Shown here piece after piece: positions 34,548 through 44,042 of a stretch of 45,288 nt of DNA. The notes beneath the pieces are model-generated. The model did no database searches. It was given only the letters and a program-made list of their open reading frames with translations, and was not told the origin of the DNA. Both the position numbers and the translations under genes were made by a program. Location of the stretch: contig NZ_AKIY01000294.1 in the NCBI RefSeq assembly GCF_000282615.1, forward strand, positions 1 to 45,288. The letters are read 5' to 3'. Position 1 is the stretch's first letter. Each line of letters starts with the position of its first letter. Source of the stretch: Bradyrhizobium sp. YR681. Lineage in GTDB: Bacteria > Pseudomonadota > Alphaproteobacteria > Rhizobiales > Xanthobacteraceae.

Positions 34548-35264
34548 TTGTTCGGTCTCGACTATTCCTGGCTCGCGGATCCTGCGTACCAGCAATGGCT
34601 GCTGACCGGTGTCGTCAACACGCTGAAGCTGGCGGCGCTTTCATCGAGTGCCGCCATCCTCATCGGCATGCTCGGGGCTCTCGGGCTCACGCTGCGGATT
34701 TTCTGGATCGATGCCCTGATCGAGTTGTTCGTGGAGGTGTTCCGCAACACGCCGCCGCTGTTGCAGATGCTGTTTGCCTATTTCACCCTCTCGAGCCTCG
34801 GCCTCAGGGTGACCGATCCGTCGACGGGGCTGTCGGTCCCGCTTCTCAGTGCCTTTGCCTGTGCCGCGATTTCGCTCAGCCTCTTCGGCGGCGCGCTGGC
34901 GATCGAGGCCTTCCGATCCGGCATCGAAACCATGCCGCGGGCGATCGTCGATGCGGCACGGTCGCTGGGCTACGGCCGATGGGCCCGCTTCTGGCGCATC
35001 GAGGCGCCGATCGCCGCCCGCATCTGCCTGCCGGGACTGACGAACATCCTGACCAACCTCTTCAAGACGACGTCGCAGGCATCCGTCATCACCGTGCCGG
35101 AACTGATGTACTACGCCGGGCAGATCTACAACGACACCTTCCGCACGCTGGAGGTCATGATTCTGGTCCTCCTCATCTACGTGGTGCTGGTGTCCATCCT
35201 CACATTTGCAATGGCGAGGCTCGAGGCCCTCATGGCCTTCCCGGGTTACGGGAGGGGGCATTGA
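34548..35264 (+). CDS. Polar amino-acid ABC transporter permease 1
   Basis: This 238-residue inner-membrane permease of the HisM/GltJ type has ELFVEVFRNTPPLLQMLFAY, the loop EAFRSGIETMPRAIVDAARS followed by LGYGRWARFWRIEAP, and VITVPELMYYAGQI. The start TTG at 34548 is chosen: GGAG lies six bases upstream, and it gives LFGLDYSWLADPAYQQWLL, the usual N-terminus of these permeases. It lies 17 bases after the binding-protein gene. Confidence 0.88.
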   Translation: MFGLDYSWLADPAYQQWLLTGVVNTLKLAALSSSAAILIGMLGALGLTLRIFWIDALIELFVEVFRNTPPLLQMLFAYFTLSSLGLRVTDPSTGLSVPLLSAFACAAISLSLFGGALAIEAFRSGIETMPRAIVDAARSLGYGRWARFWRIEAPIAARICLPGLTNILTNLFKTTSQASVITVPELMYYAGQIYNDTFRTLEVMILVLLIYVVLVSILTFAMARLEALMAFPGYGRGH

Positions 35265-36075
35265 TCGCGGGCTCCATGCTCTCCTATGAGGGAAAGAAGC
35301 GCGCCGTTCTGCTGCTGATCGCCCTTGGCGTGGCGGTCTGGATCGCGGTCGATGCGGCGGCGGGCGGCTCGGCGCACTGGAGCCGCGTGCTGGCGCGGTT
35401 GCCTCTGCTGCTCACCGGCTCGGCGTCCGGATGGCCGATCAATGGCGGCTTCGTCCTGAACATCATGCTCTCGCTCGCCTCCATGGCACTGGCGACGGCG
35501 CTCGGGACGATCATGGGTCTTGCGACGCTCGCCAGGTTCGGACCGATCCGCGTCCCGGCCTTTCTGCTGATGAATTTCCTGCGCAATTCACCCTGGCTCG
35601 TTCTGCTGTTTGCGACGCTCTATTTCTTGCCGTTCGAGATGCACGTCTTCGGCACCGTCATTCCGTTCCCGCCATTCGTGAAGGCCGTGATCGGGCTTGC
35701 GCTGCCGACGGCGGCGAATTTCTCCGAGGTGATCCGGGGCGCCGTTCAGTCCATTCACAGCGGTCAGTGGGAGGCGGCACGTTCGCTCGGTTATGGTACC
35801 GGCCAGATCTATCGCCATGTGATCATGCCACAGGCGCTGCGGCGCATGATCCCGGGCTGGATGAATCTCTACGCGCTGCTGATGATCGCGACTGCGCTCG
35901 CCACGGTGACCGGAATTCAGGACGTGCTGACGATTCTGAACACGTTGCTGGCCATGGAGAACGAACGGGTGATCGTCTATTTCTATTTGACCATCCTCTT
36001 CCTGTTCATCGCCTATTGCTATCCGATCGCCGCCATCGCGCGTCGGTGGGAGCGCGCCGTGAAGGGAGAAAGCCT

Positions 36076-36079
<4 letters not shown>
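35261..36079 (+). CDS. Polar amino-acid ABC transporter permease 2
   Basis: This permease of about 272 residues has FLLMNFLRNSPWLVLLFATL, a longer periplasmic insertion (LPFEMHVFGTVIPFPPFVKA), and the loop EVIRGAVQSIHSGQWEAARS followed by LGYGTGQIYRHVIMPQALRR. TTG at 35261 overlaps the stop of permease 1 (TTGA) and has GGAGGG just upstream; ATG at 35276 is the alternative. It pairs with permease 1 to form the heterodimeric channel. Confidence 0.88.
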
Positions 36080-36822
<743 letters not shown>

Positions 36823-36951
36823 CCGCATCGCCGGGCCGGGCGAATGCCGTCCGGACCGGAGCAGACGACTCGTCGGGATTGGGCACGCTGCGCGGTGCCG
36901 CCATCCCACGTGCAATGAAAATGAAAGGTGAGCCGGAAGGCCCAATACATC

Positions 36952-38268
36952 ATGCCTCGTTTTGACGACATCTACGCCAAGGACTTCAAGGAAACGCCTT
37001 ACTGGTGGGAGGCTGCGGAACCGGAGACCGATCTCGATCCGCTGCCGGAGCGGGCCGACGTCGTGGTCATCGGCTCGGGCTATGCCGGCCTGAATGCGGC
37101 GACCCATCTGGCGCGCGCCGGGCGCTCCGTCGTCGTCATCGACGGCGACCGGATCGGGGAGGGCGCCTCGACGCGTTCGGGCGGGATGGTGTCGAGTGGC
37201 CAGAAGCTGGTCGTCAGTGGTGCGATCAAGGGGATCGATCCTTCGCTCTTCTCGCGCCTAATCGGCGAGAGCAACGAGAGCTTCGATTATCTGAAGATGC
37301 TGGTCGAGACGGAGAAGCTGGATGCGGGGCTTGCGCTCAGCGGCCGCTTCTTCGGCGCTCACGCCGCGGGCGATTACGAAACCCTGAAGCGGCATGGCGC
37401 GCTGCTGGCGGAGAAGACCGGCGTGACCGTGCATTTCCTCGATCGCGCGCATCAGCGGTCCGCGATCGGTTCGGACTACTATCACGGCGGCATGGTGATC
37501 GACGAATATGGCGGTCTGCATCCGGGCAAGTATCACAAGGCTCTGCGCGACCGGGCGCGCGCCGCCGGCGTCATGCTGCGCTCGCATGCGCGCGCAGCCC
37601 TCGTGCAGGATGGTGCGAAAGGAGAGAAGCTCGTGCCGACCGCTCGAGGCACCATTCGGGCCGCCCACGTCGTCGCAACCACGAACGGTTACACCGCCGC
37701 CGATGCGACACCGGGCCTCGCTAGCCGTATTGTGCCGGTCAAGAGCTATCAGATTGCCACCGCGCCGCTGCCGGCCGATCTGCTGTCCGAGCTCATTCCG
37801 CAGGCCCGCATGGTGTCCGACACGCGCCGTGACTTGATCTACGCCAGGCCGTCGCCCGACGGGACCCGGCTGCTGTTCGGTTCACGCCCGGGCGTCTTCG
37901 ACATGCCCGACAGGCTGGCCGCAAAGCGGCTCTACGCGCGCATGCTGGCCATCTGGCCGCAGCTCGCGGGCGTGAAGATCACTCACGCCTGGAGCGGGCG
38001 AGTCGCCATGACCGTCGACAAGATCGCCCATCTCGGAGTTCGCGACGGCACGGATTTCGCGGCTGGTTGCAACGGCAACGGTGTCGCGCTGATGACCTTT
38101 CTCGGCTACCAGACGGCACGCAAGATTCTCGGCGAGCAGAACATGCCATCGGCCTTCGATCGCGAGACATTCACGGCCGTGCCGTTCTATTCGGGCAAGC
38201 CCTGGTTCGTGCCGCTCTTTGCCGGCTGGTATCGCCTGCGCGATTTCCTCGACCGTCCGGGACGCTGA
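36952..38268 (+). CDS. FAD-dependent amine oxidoreductase (DadA/PuuB superfamily) 1
   Basis: This 438-residue flavoprotein begins MPRFDDIYAKDFKETPYWW. The Rossmann FAD motif VVVIGSGYAGLNAATHLARA is near residue 38, and the acidic end of the second strand is at VVVIDGDRIGEGAS. The second FAD segment near the end reads GTDFAAGCNGNGVALMTFLG. It probably oxidises a primary or secondary amine (an amino acid, polyamine conjugate or opine) to an imine. It follows the amino-acid importer with a 129-base gap and probably acts on the imported compound. GTG at 36928 is an alternative start. Confidence 0.85.
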   Translation: MPRFDDIYAKDFKETPYWWEAAEPETDLDPLPERADVVVIGSGYAGLNAATHLARAGRSVVVIDGDRIGEGASTRSGGMVSSGQKLVVSGAIKGIDPSLFSRLIGESNESFDYLKMLVETEKLDAGLALSGRFFGAHAAGDYETLKRHGALLAEKTGVTVHFLDRAHQRSAIGSDYYHGGMVIDEYGGLHPGKYHKALRDRARAAGVMLRSHARAALVQDGAKGEKLVPTARGTIRAAHVVATTNGYTAADATPGLASRIVPVKSYQIATAPLPADLLSELIPQARMVSDTRRDLIYARPSPDGTRLLFGSRPGVFDMPDRLAAKRLYARMLAIWPQLAGVKITHAWSGRVAMTVDKIAHLGVRDGTDFAAGCNGNGVALMTFLGYQTARKILGEQNMPSAFDRETFTAVPFYSGKPWFVPLFAGWYRLRDFLDRPGR

Positions 38269-38325
38269 TCCCGCCCAGCGGCCGGCCCGGCTCGCCATCT
38301 GCGCACCTGTTTCAAGGAGGACAAT

Positions 38326-39642
38326 GTGTCCAGGATTATTCCCGACCTCGTCGTCGCGCCGCAGGAGCTGCCTGCGCGTGTGGACGTCGTTGTCATCGGC
38401 GGCGGCATCATCGGGGTATCGACCGCGCTGTCGCTGGTCGAACGCGGCGTCTCAGTTGCCCTGTGCGAGAAGGGACTTATTGGCGCGGAGCAGTCGTCGC
38501 GAAACTGGGGTTGGGTGCGTCAAATGGGGCGCGATCCGGCCGAGTTGCCGCTCGCAATCGAAAGTCTCCGGATCTGGCGTGGCATGAACGAGCGGGTCGG
38601 TGGCGAAACCGGCTTTCGGCAGACCGGCATCGCCTATCTCTGCGACACGGATGCCGACGTCGCGATGTATGACGAGTGGTTGAAACACGCCAGGTCTTTC
38701 GATCTCGACTCCCGCCTGGTCAGGGGCGAGTCGCTGACGACGCTCATGCCGGGTATGGCGAAACCGTTCCGTGCCGCGCTGCATACGCCGAGCGACGCCA
38801 GGGCGGAGCCGTTTATTGCCGTCCCTGCGATCGCGCGCGGTGCGGCCGCCAAGGGCGCGCATATCCTCACCAACTGCGCGGTGCGTTCGATCGAGCGATC
38901 GGCGGGCAGAGTGAGCGGGTGTGTCACCGAGCGCGGCGAGATCCGCTGTTCGTCCGTGGTTCTGGCGGGTGGGGCCTGGTCGCGCCTCTTCGCCGGCAAC
39001 ATGGGCATCGATCTTCCGGTCCTGAAGATCCTCGGCAGCGTCGCTCGCGTTTCGCCCGTCGACGGCGTTCCGGATTTTCCCGTTGGTGCAGGCAACTTCG
39101 CTTTCCGCCGCCGCCTGGATGGCGGGTTCACCGTCGCCCAGCGCAACGCCAACGTCGCCCCGATCACGCCGGACAGTTTCCGTTTGCTGTGCGACTATAC
39201 GCCGACGCTCATCAAGAGCTGGAACGAGCTGACGCTTCGCATCGGCGGTCAGTTCGTTCGCGAGCTGAAAATGGCCCGCTCCTGGAAGAGCGACGAGGTT
39301 ACGCCTTTCGAGCAGGTCCGCATTCTCGATCCCGATCCGTCGCTGCGGTTCGTCCATGGCGGCCTCACCCATCTGGGCGAAGCTTTTCCGGCGTTCCGCA
39401 ACGCCAGGATCGCGCAAATGTGGGCGGGCCTGATGGATGTCACGCCGGATGCCGTTCCCGTCATCGCGCCGTTCGGCTCCGTTCCAGGCTTCTATCTGGC
39501 GACCGGCTTCTCGGGCCACGGTTTCGGTATCGGCCCTGGCGCCGGCGCCCTGATGGCCGATCTCGTGACCGGTTCGGCGCCTCGCGTCGACCCCGCACCG
39601 TTCAGGATCGAGCGTTTCAAGCGGCTGAAGAAGGCCGCCTGA
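38326..39642 (+). CDS. FAD-dependent amine oxidoreductase (DadA/sarcosine-oxidase-beta-like) 2
   Basis: This 438-residue flavoprotein has FAD motif VDVVVIGGGIIGVSTALSLV near residue 21, then QSSRNWGWVRQMGRDPAELP, a typical D-amino-acid-dehydrogenase or opine-oxidase-like segment. The C-terminal FAD-contact segment is MWAGLMDVTPDAVPVIAPFG, then GFYLATGFSGHGFGIGPGAG. AAGGAGG lies close upstream of GTG at 38326. It is 57 bases after oxidoreductase 1, in the same operon. Two related oxidases in tandem suggest either sequential oxidations or two stereoisomers. Confidence 0.87.
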   Translation: MSRIIPDLVVAPQELPARVDVVVIGGGIIGVSTALSLVERGVSVALCEKGLIGAEQSSRNWGWVRQMGRDPAELPLAIESLRIWRGMNERVGGETGFRQTGIAYLCDTDADVAMYDEWLKHARSFDLDSRLVRGESLTTLMPGMAKPFRAALHTPSDARAEPFIAVPAIARGAAAKGAHILTNCAVRSIERSAGRVSGCVTERGEIRCSSVVLAGGAWSRLFAGNMGIDLPVLKILGSVARVSPVDGVPDFPVGAGNFAFRRRLDGGFTVAQRNANVAPITPDSFRLLCDYTPTLIKSWNELTLRIGGQFVRELKMARSWKSDEVTPFEQVRILDPDPSLRFVHGGLTHLGEAFPAFRNARIAQMWAGLMDVTPDAVPVIAPFGSVPGFYLATGFSGHGFGIGPGAGALMADLVTGSAPRVDPAPFRIERFKRLKKAA

Positions 39643-39705
39643 TTTTCCGATGCCCACGCCCGACATGATGAAGCTGGCGTTTGCGTCGCGAGGATTCGCC
39701 GCCGC

Positions 39706-41262
39706 TTAGTCCACGTCGAACTTGACGCCCTGGGCGAGCGGCAGCGTGCGGCCAAAATTGATGGTGTTGGTGGCGCGGCGCATATAGGCCTTCCACGCGT
39801 CCGATCCGGATTCGCGCCCGCCGCCGGTTTCCTTCTCGCCGCCGAATGCGCCGCCGATCTCGGCGCCCGAAGGACCGATGTTCACGTTGGCGATGCCGCA
39901 ATCGGAGCCTCGCGCCGACAGGAAGGCTTCGGCCTCGCGCAGATCGTTGGTGAAGATCGACGACGACAGGCCTTGCGGAACGGCATTGTGCAATTCCATC
40001 ACGGCATCGAAATCGCGGTACTTGATGACATACAGGATCGGCGCAAAGGTTTCGCGCGCGACCGAGCCGGTCTGTCCGCCGATCTCGACCAGCGCAGGGC
40101 GGACGTAGAAGGCCGCTTCTGCGCCCGCAACGGTGACGCGATCGCCGCCGACAATGGCTGCACCTGCGGCCTTGGCTTCGCCGAGCGCGCGCTGCATCGC
40201 CTCGTAGGCAAGGCCGTCGATGAGGGGGCCGACCAGGTTGCTGGCGAGGGGATTGCCGACCGAAACGGACGCATAGACCTTCTTGAGCCGCGGCACCAGG
40301 CTGTCATAGACGCTCTCGTGAACGAACAGGCGGCGCAGGGTGGTGCAACGCTGGCCGGCCGTGCCCATGGCCGCGAACGCAACGCCGCGCAGCGTCAGGT
40401 CGAGATCGGCCGTCGGAGTGACGATCGCGGCATTGTTGCCGCCGAGTTCCAGAATGGCGCGGGCAAAGCGCTGGGCGAGCTTCGGCGCGACGGCGCGTCC
40501 CATCGCGGTCGAGCCCGTCGCCGAGACCAGGGGCACTTTGGTGTTGTTGACGAGGGCCTCGCCGATCTCGCGCCCTCCGATCAGCACGGCGGACAAGCCG
40601 TCGGGCGCTGTGCCGCCGTCGGACTTGAAGCGCTTCAACGCGCGCCCGAGCAGCGCGTCCGTCGCCAGCGCAGTGAGAGGAGTCTTCTCCGAAGGCTTCC
40701 AGACGATGCTGTTGCCGCAGACCAGTGCCAGGGCGGCATTCCAGGCCCAGACCGCGACCGGGAAATTGAACGCCGAGATGATTCCGGTGACGCCGAGCGG
40801 ATGCCAGGTTTCCGCCATGCGGTGCTCGTGTCGTTCGGTGGCGATCGTCAAGCCGTAGAGCTGGCGGGAGAGGCCCACGGCGTAGTCGCAAATGTCGATC
40901 ATCTCCTGGACTTCGCCGAGGCCTTCCGACTCGATCTTGCCGGCCTCGATCGATACCAGCCGGCCGAGCGCGCGCTTGTTGGTGCGAAGCTCTTCGCCAA
41001 GGAGCCGAACGAGTTCGCCGCGCTTGGGGGCGGGGACAAGGCGCCATTGCAGGAATGCCGCGTGAGCCTTGTCGATGACCGAGGTCGCGCCGGCGGCATC
41101 GATTTCCCTGACATGGGTCGTGGTCTCGCCGGTGATCGGGGTTTTTGCCGCCAGCGTGCCATTGCCGTAGCTGCCGGGGTCGACACTGAGTTCAACCAGC
41201 AGCGCGTCGACCTCGGCCTTGAGCGAGAGGGCGCCGGTCTGACTGGATGAGGTGGCGGACAT
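39706..41262 (-). CDS. amaB: Aldehyde dehydrogenase, ALDH7 (antiquitin/AmaB) type
   Basis: This 518-residue NAD-dependent dehydrogenase has GVTGIISAFNFPVAVWAWN, NSIVWKPSEKTPLTALA, the cofactor turn SATGSTAMGRAV, ELGGNNAAIV with the catalytic Glu, and the catalytic Cys in GTAGQRCTTLRR. ELGGNN plus GTAGQRCTTLRR is typical of ALDH7, which oxidises 2-aminoadipate 6-semialdehyde (in equilibrium with piperideine-6-carboxylate) in lysine and pipecolate breakdown. The end has GAFGGEKETGGGRESGSDAW, also as in ALDH7. A palindrome-plus-promoter arrangement lies upstream (41364-41430). The symbol is by family resemblance only. Confidence 0.88.
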   Translation of the reverse strand: MSATSSSQTGALSLKAEVDALLVELSVDPGSYGNGTLAAKTPITGETTTHVREIDAAGATSVIDKAHAAFLQWRLVPAPKRGELVRLLGEELRTNKRALGRLVSIEAGKIESEGLGEVQEMIDICDYAVGLSRQLYGLTIATERHEHRMAETWHPLGVTGIISAFNFPVAVWAWNAALALVCGNSIVWKPSEKTPLTALATDALLGRALKRFKSDGGTAPDGLSAVLIGGREIGEALVNNTKVPLVSATGSTAMGRAVAPKLAQRFARAILELGGNNAAIVTPTADLDLTLRGVAFAAMGTAGQRCTTLRRLFVHESVYDSLVPRLKKVYASVSVGNPLASNLVGPLIDGLAYEAMQRALGEAKAAGAAIVGGDRVTVAGAEAAFYVRPALVEIGGQTGSVARETFAPILYVIKYRDFDAVMELHNAVPQGLSSSIFTNDLREAEAFLSARGSDCGIANVNIGPSGAEIGGAFGGEKETGGGRESGSDAWKAYMRRATNTINFGRTLPLAQGVKFDVD

Positions 41263-41363
41263 GAGAGGCTCTTTCCGGGGGCTGGCGTTGATTCAAGGAG
41301 GGACTGTCTGACGGGCCACGGCGTCGTCGTCGGATTCGCTCAACGGCGGCCCATCCCACCTCA

Positions 41364-41430
41364 TAAAGAGGACAATGAGCAGGCGTTTTCAAACGATAGA
41401 AGCTCAACAAGTCATTCCAAGGGCGAATGA
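41364..41430 (-). promoter_or_regulatory. LysR box TCATTC-N7-GAATGA plus promoter of the aldehyde dehydrogenase gene
   Basis: The palindrome occupies 41412-41430 with perfect 6-bp arms. Read on the minus strand, TTGAAA (41392-41387) is followed after 17 bases by TCTTTA (41369-41364), a fair -35/-10 pair. The implied start near 41357 puts the palindrome centre at about -64, the classical activator site of LysR regulators. The same palindrome recurs at 42392-42410. Confidence 0.65.
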
Positions 41431-41493
41431 TAGGGGCCTGACCGCAGGTGGAGCGATGGGCCGGCGCACCCGCCTCTGTCAGGGCAGAGGCCA

Positions 41494-42390
41494 TCAGCGG
41501 TCCGGCGCCGTTTCCAGCAGAAGCCATTCCCGGAAGGCAACAAGTGGTGGATGGTATGCACGATCGGTCGGCCAGGCCAGATAGTAGGCCTCGGCGCTTT
41601 TCATCGGCAGGTCGAGGGCGTGCACCAGCTTGCCGGTGCTCAGCTCCTCCTCGATCAGGAATTCGGGAAGCAGCGCGATACCGAGCCCGGAAATCGCTGC
41701 CTGCGATGCTGTGGCGAACTGATCCAGCAGCATGCCATGGACCGCATGGGCGTCGACGCCGTGCTGCGTCAGCCATTGCTCCCAGGCGTCCGGGCGTGTC
41801 GTCAAGTGCAGCAAAGGGGCCTTGCGGAGATCGCTTGCTTGCTTGAAGCCGTATTGGCGCCGCAACTCGAAGCTGCAGGCCGGGATCACAGTCTCCGATC
41901 GCAGCAGTGCCAGTTCGCCTCCCTGCCATTCCGGGCGCCCGAAATGGATCGCGGCATCGACGGGCTCCAGCCTGAAGTCGAAGCTCGACAGCCGCGTGAC
42001 CAGGTTGATGGTGATGCCGGGATTGCCGGCGAGAAATTTGGGCAGCCGCGGCGCCAGCCAGCGTGTGCCGAAGGTTGGCAGGATTGCGAGGGTCAGCGTG
42101 CCGCCGAACGGGTTGGCGCGCAGATTGAGCGAGGCGGTGCTGATCTTGCGCAACGCATCGCGGATCTCGCGGGCATAGGCGTCGCCGCCCACCGTCAGGC
42201 GGATGGTCTGCCGCTCGCGATGGAACAGCTCGACCTCGAGCTGTTCCTCCAGCGCCTTGACCTGGCGGCTCACCGCGCTCTGCGTCAGCGACAGCTCCCG
42301 GGCTGCGGCCGTGATGCTCCCGGTCCGCGCCGCCGCTTCAAAGGCGGTCAGCAGGGGCAGTGAGGGTAGGAAGCGGCGGGGGCTTTGCAC
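41494..42390 (-). CDS. LysR-family transcriptional regulator (GcvA-like)
   Basis: This 298-residue regulator has an N-terminal helix-turn-helix (LPLLTAFEAAARTGSITAAA, then RELSLTQSAVSRQVKALEEQ) and a C-terminal effector domain (LTLAILPTFGTRWLAPRLPK; FDFRLEPVDAAIHFGRPEW; AISGLGIALLPEFLIEEEL). GTG at 42390 is preferred over upstream ATGs: GGAG lies seven bases upstream and the length then fits the family. It lies between two enzyme genes transcribed away from it on the map (dehydrogenase downstream, oxidase divergent). It probably activates both through the repeated palindrome. Confidence 0.88.
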   Translation of the reverse strand: MQSPRRFLPSLPLLTAFEAAARTGSITAAARELSLTQSAVSRQVKALEEQLEVELFHRERQTIRLTVGGDAYAREIRDALRKISTASLNLRANPFGGTLTLAILPTFGTRWLAPRLPKFLAGNPGITINLVTRLSSFDFRLEPVDAAIHFGRPEWQGGELALLRSETVIPACSFELRRQYGFKQASDLRKAPLLHLTTRPDAWEQWLTQHGVDAHAVHGMLLDQFATASQAAISGLGIALLPEFLIEEELSTGKLVHALDLPMKSAEAYYLAWPTDRAYHPPLVAFREWLLLETAPDR

Positions 42391-42391
42391 G

Positions 42392-42410
42392 TCATTCTCC
42401 AGCCGAATGA
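42392..42410. promoter_or_regulatory. LysR box TCATTC-N7-GAATGA between the LysR gene and the oxidase gene
   Basis: This perfect 6-bp inverted repeat with a 7-base spacer is identical in arms to the one at 41412-41430. The site lies just before the GTG of the LysR gene and overlaps its Shine-Dalgarno sequence, so bound regulator could block its own transcript. Confidence 0.65.
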
Positions 42411-42429
42411 GGTCTTGACCAAACATGAC

Positions 42430-42459
42430 TTGGCCCGGCGCAACTGGCAACGCTAGATT
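42430..42459 (+). promoter_or_regulatory. Candidate promoter of FAD oxidoreductase 3
   Basis: TTGGCC (42430-42435) and TAGATT (42454-42459) are 18 bases apart. They sit where a LysR-activated promoter should be if the palindrome centre (42401) is at about -65. The implied leader before ATG 42608 would be about 140 bases. Confidence 0.4.
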
Positions 42460-42607
42460 ACCGCCCGGACCCGCAGTCCGGGACTTCGTCACGACTTCGG
42501 CACCCCTGCAACAGTCGGCATCTCACTTGCCGAATTGGAATGAACCAGTCAACGCGCCTCGGACAACGCGACCCTGCGGGCGGAAACAGACGAGGACGTC
42601 GGAGCCG

Positions 42608-43891
42608 ATGCTAGACAACGCCAGATCCCACGGTCTTTGGGAGTTGACCGCGCCACCGGCGCCGGAAACGAGCGGACTGAACGGGGCGATCAGGGTCGAT
42701 ACGGTCATCGTCGGCGGCGGATATACCGGTCTCTCCGCAGCGCTCCATCTCGCCGAGGCGGGCGCCAATGTCGCGTTGCTGGAGGCGGTGGAGATCGGCT
42801 TTGGCGGGGCCGGCCGCAATGTCGGCCTGGTCAATGCCGGCATGTGGGTCATGCCGGACGTCCTTGGCGACGTGCTCGGTGGTGATTACGGCGAGCGCCT
42901 GCTCGAATTGCTGGGCGACGCCCCGCGCCTGGTGTTCGACCTGATCGCGCGCCACCGCATCGAATGCGAGGTGGAGCGCGCCGGCACGCTCCATTGCGCC
43001 GTCGGGCTCAAGGGGTTGAGGGAGCTGGAGCAGCGCGTGGCGCAGTGGAGTCGTCGCGGCGCGCCGGTGGAGTTGCTCGACGCTGCCGACACCGCCGCGA
43101 AAATTGGCTCGTCGGCCTATACGGGATCGTTGTGGGATCGGCGCGCGGGCACGATCCAGCCGCTGGCCTACGCGCGGGGCCTTGCCTGCGCCGCCCTCAA
43201 CGCCGGCGCGAAGATATTCACCCGCAGCGCGGTGACCTCGGCCGAGCGGATCGACGGAAAGTGGAAGCTGCACACGGCGGGCGGCCACGTCATCGCCGAT
43301 CGGGTCATCGTCGCGACCGATGCCTATGCGACGGGGCCCTGGTCCGAGGTCAGGACGGAACAGATCCATCTTCCCTACTTCAACTTTGCCACCCAGCCGC
43401 TGTCCGACAACGTTCGCGCATCCATTCTTCCCGAGCGGCAGGGCGCCTGGGACACCAACGACGTGTTGAGCTCGTTTCGCTTCGATCGCGCCGGCCGCCT
43501 CGTGTTCGGAAGCTGCGGCGCGCTTCGCGGAACGGGTGTTGCGGTTCATCGATCCTGGGCACGACGGGCGCTCAAGAAGCTGTTTCCGCAGATCGGCGAC
43601 GTCAGGTTCGAAGCGGAATGGTACGGCCTGATCGGCATGACCGACGATCATCTGCCGCGCTTCCACAAGCTCGCCGAAAACGTGTTCGGCTTCAGCGGCT
43701 ACAACGGGCGCGGCATTGCGCCCGGCACGACCTTCGGACGGCTGCTCGCCCTCTACGCGCTCGGGCAACTCGACGAGAAAGACCTGCCGCTTCCGGCATC
43801 GCCCCCGATCAAGCCCAGCTTCCGCAGCGCGCGGACGGCGCTGTACGAGGTCGGCTCGCAGCTCGTCCATCTGATCGAGGCGCGGCGGTAG
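42608..43891 (+). CDS. FAD-dependent amine oxidoreductase 3 (AmaA/PuuB-like, possible pipecolate oxidase)
   Basis: This 427-residue flavoprotein begins MLDNARSHGLWELTAP. The FAD motif VDTVIVGGGYTGLSAALHLA is near residue 30, followed by VEIGFGGAGRNVGLVNAGMW. The end has WYGLIGMTDDHLPRFHKLAE and VFGFSGYNGRGIAPGTTFGR, which bind FAD and shape the active site in this family. It diverges from the LysR gene and shares its palindrome with the ALDH7-type gene. An AmaA-type oxidase making piperideine-6-carboxylate for the dehydrogenase is a reasonable inference; another amine substrate is possible. Confidence 0.85.
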   Translation: MLDNARSHGLWELTAPPAPETSGLNGAIRVDTVIVGGGYTGLSAALHLAEAGANVALLEAVEIGFGGAGRNVGLVNAGMWVMPDVLGDVLGGDYGERLLELLGDAPRLVFDLIARHRIECEVERAGTLHCAVGLKGLRELEQRVAQWSRRGAPVELLDAADTAAKIGSSAYTGSLWDRRAGTIQPLAYARGLACAALNAGAKIFTRSAVTSAERIDGKWKLHTAGGHVIADRVIVATDAYATGPWSEVRTEQIHLPYFNFATQPLSDNVRASILPERQGAWDTNDVLSSFRFDRAGRLVFGSCGALRGTGVAVHRSWARRALKKLFPQIGDVRFEAEWYGLIGMTDDHLPRFHKLAENVFGFSGYNGRGIAPGTTFGRLLALYALGQLDEKDLPLPASPPIKPSFRSARTALYEVGSQLVHLIEARR

Positions 43892-44042
43892 ATTGCCTCG
43901 CGCGCGCCGCATTCAGAATTGCGACAAAATGATCCAATCGGAAATAAGTTGACGATAGGAAACTTTTGCTCAAGGATGGACCCGCGGTCTGGTCCAAACG
44001 CGTTTCGCCCATCTGTGATCCAGACGTCAGCAGGGCAAAGCC

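Noticed and set aside
42425..42607. Upstream extension of FAD oxidoreductase 3 to 42425
   Set aside because: The extra 61 residues are low in family likeness and would run through the candidate promoter. MLDNARSHGLWELTAP at 42608 is a natural N-terminus.
43940..43980. TTGACG at 43949 as a -35 element for the LivG gene
   Set aside because: No acceptable -10 hexamer lies 16-18 bases downstream, so the match is too weak to list.
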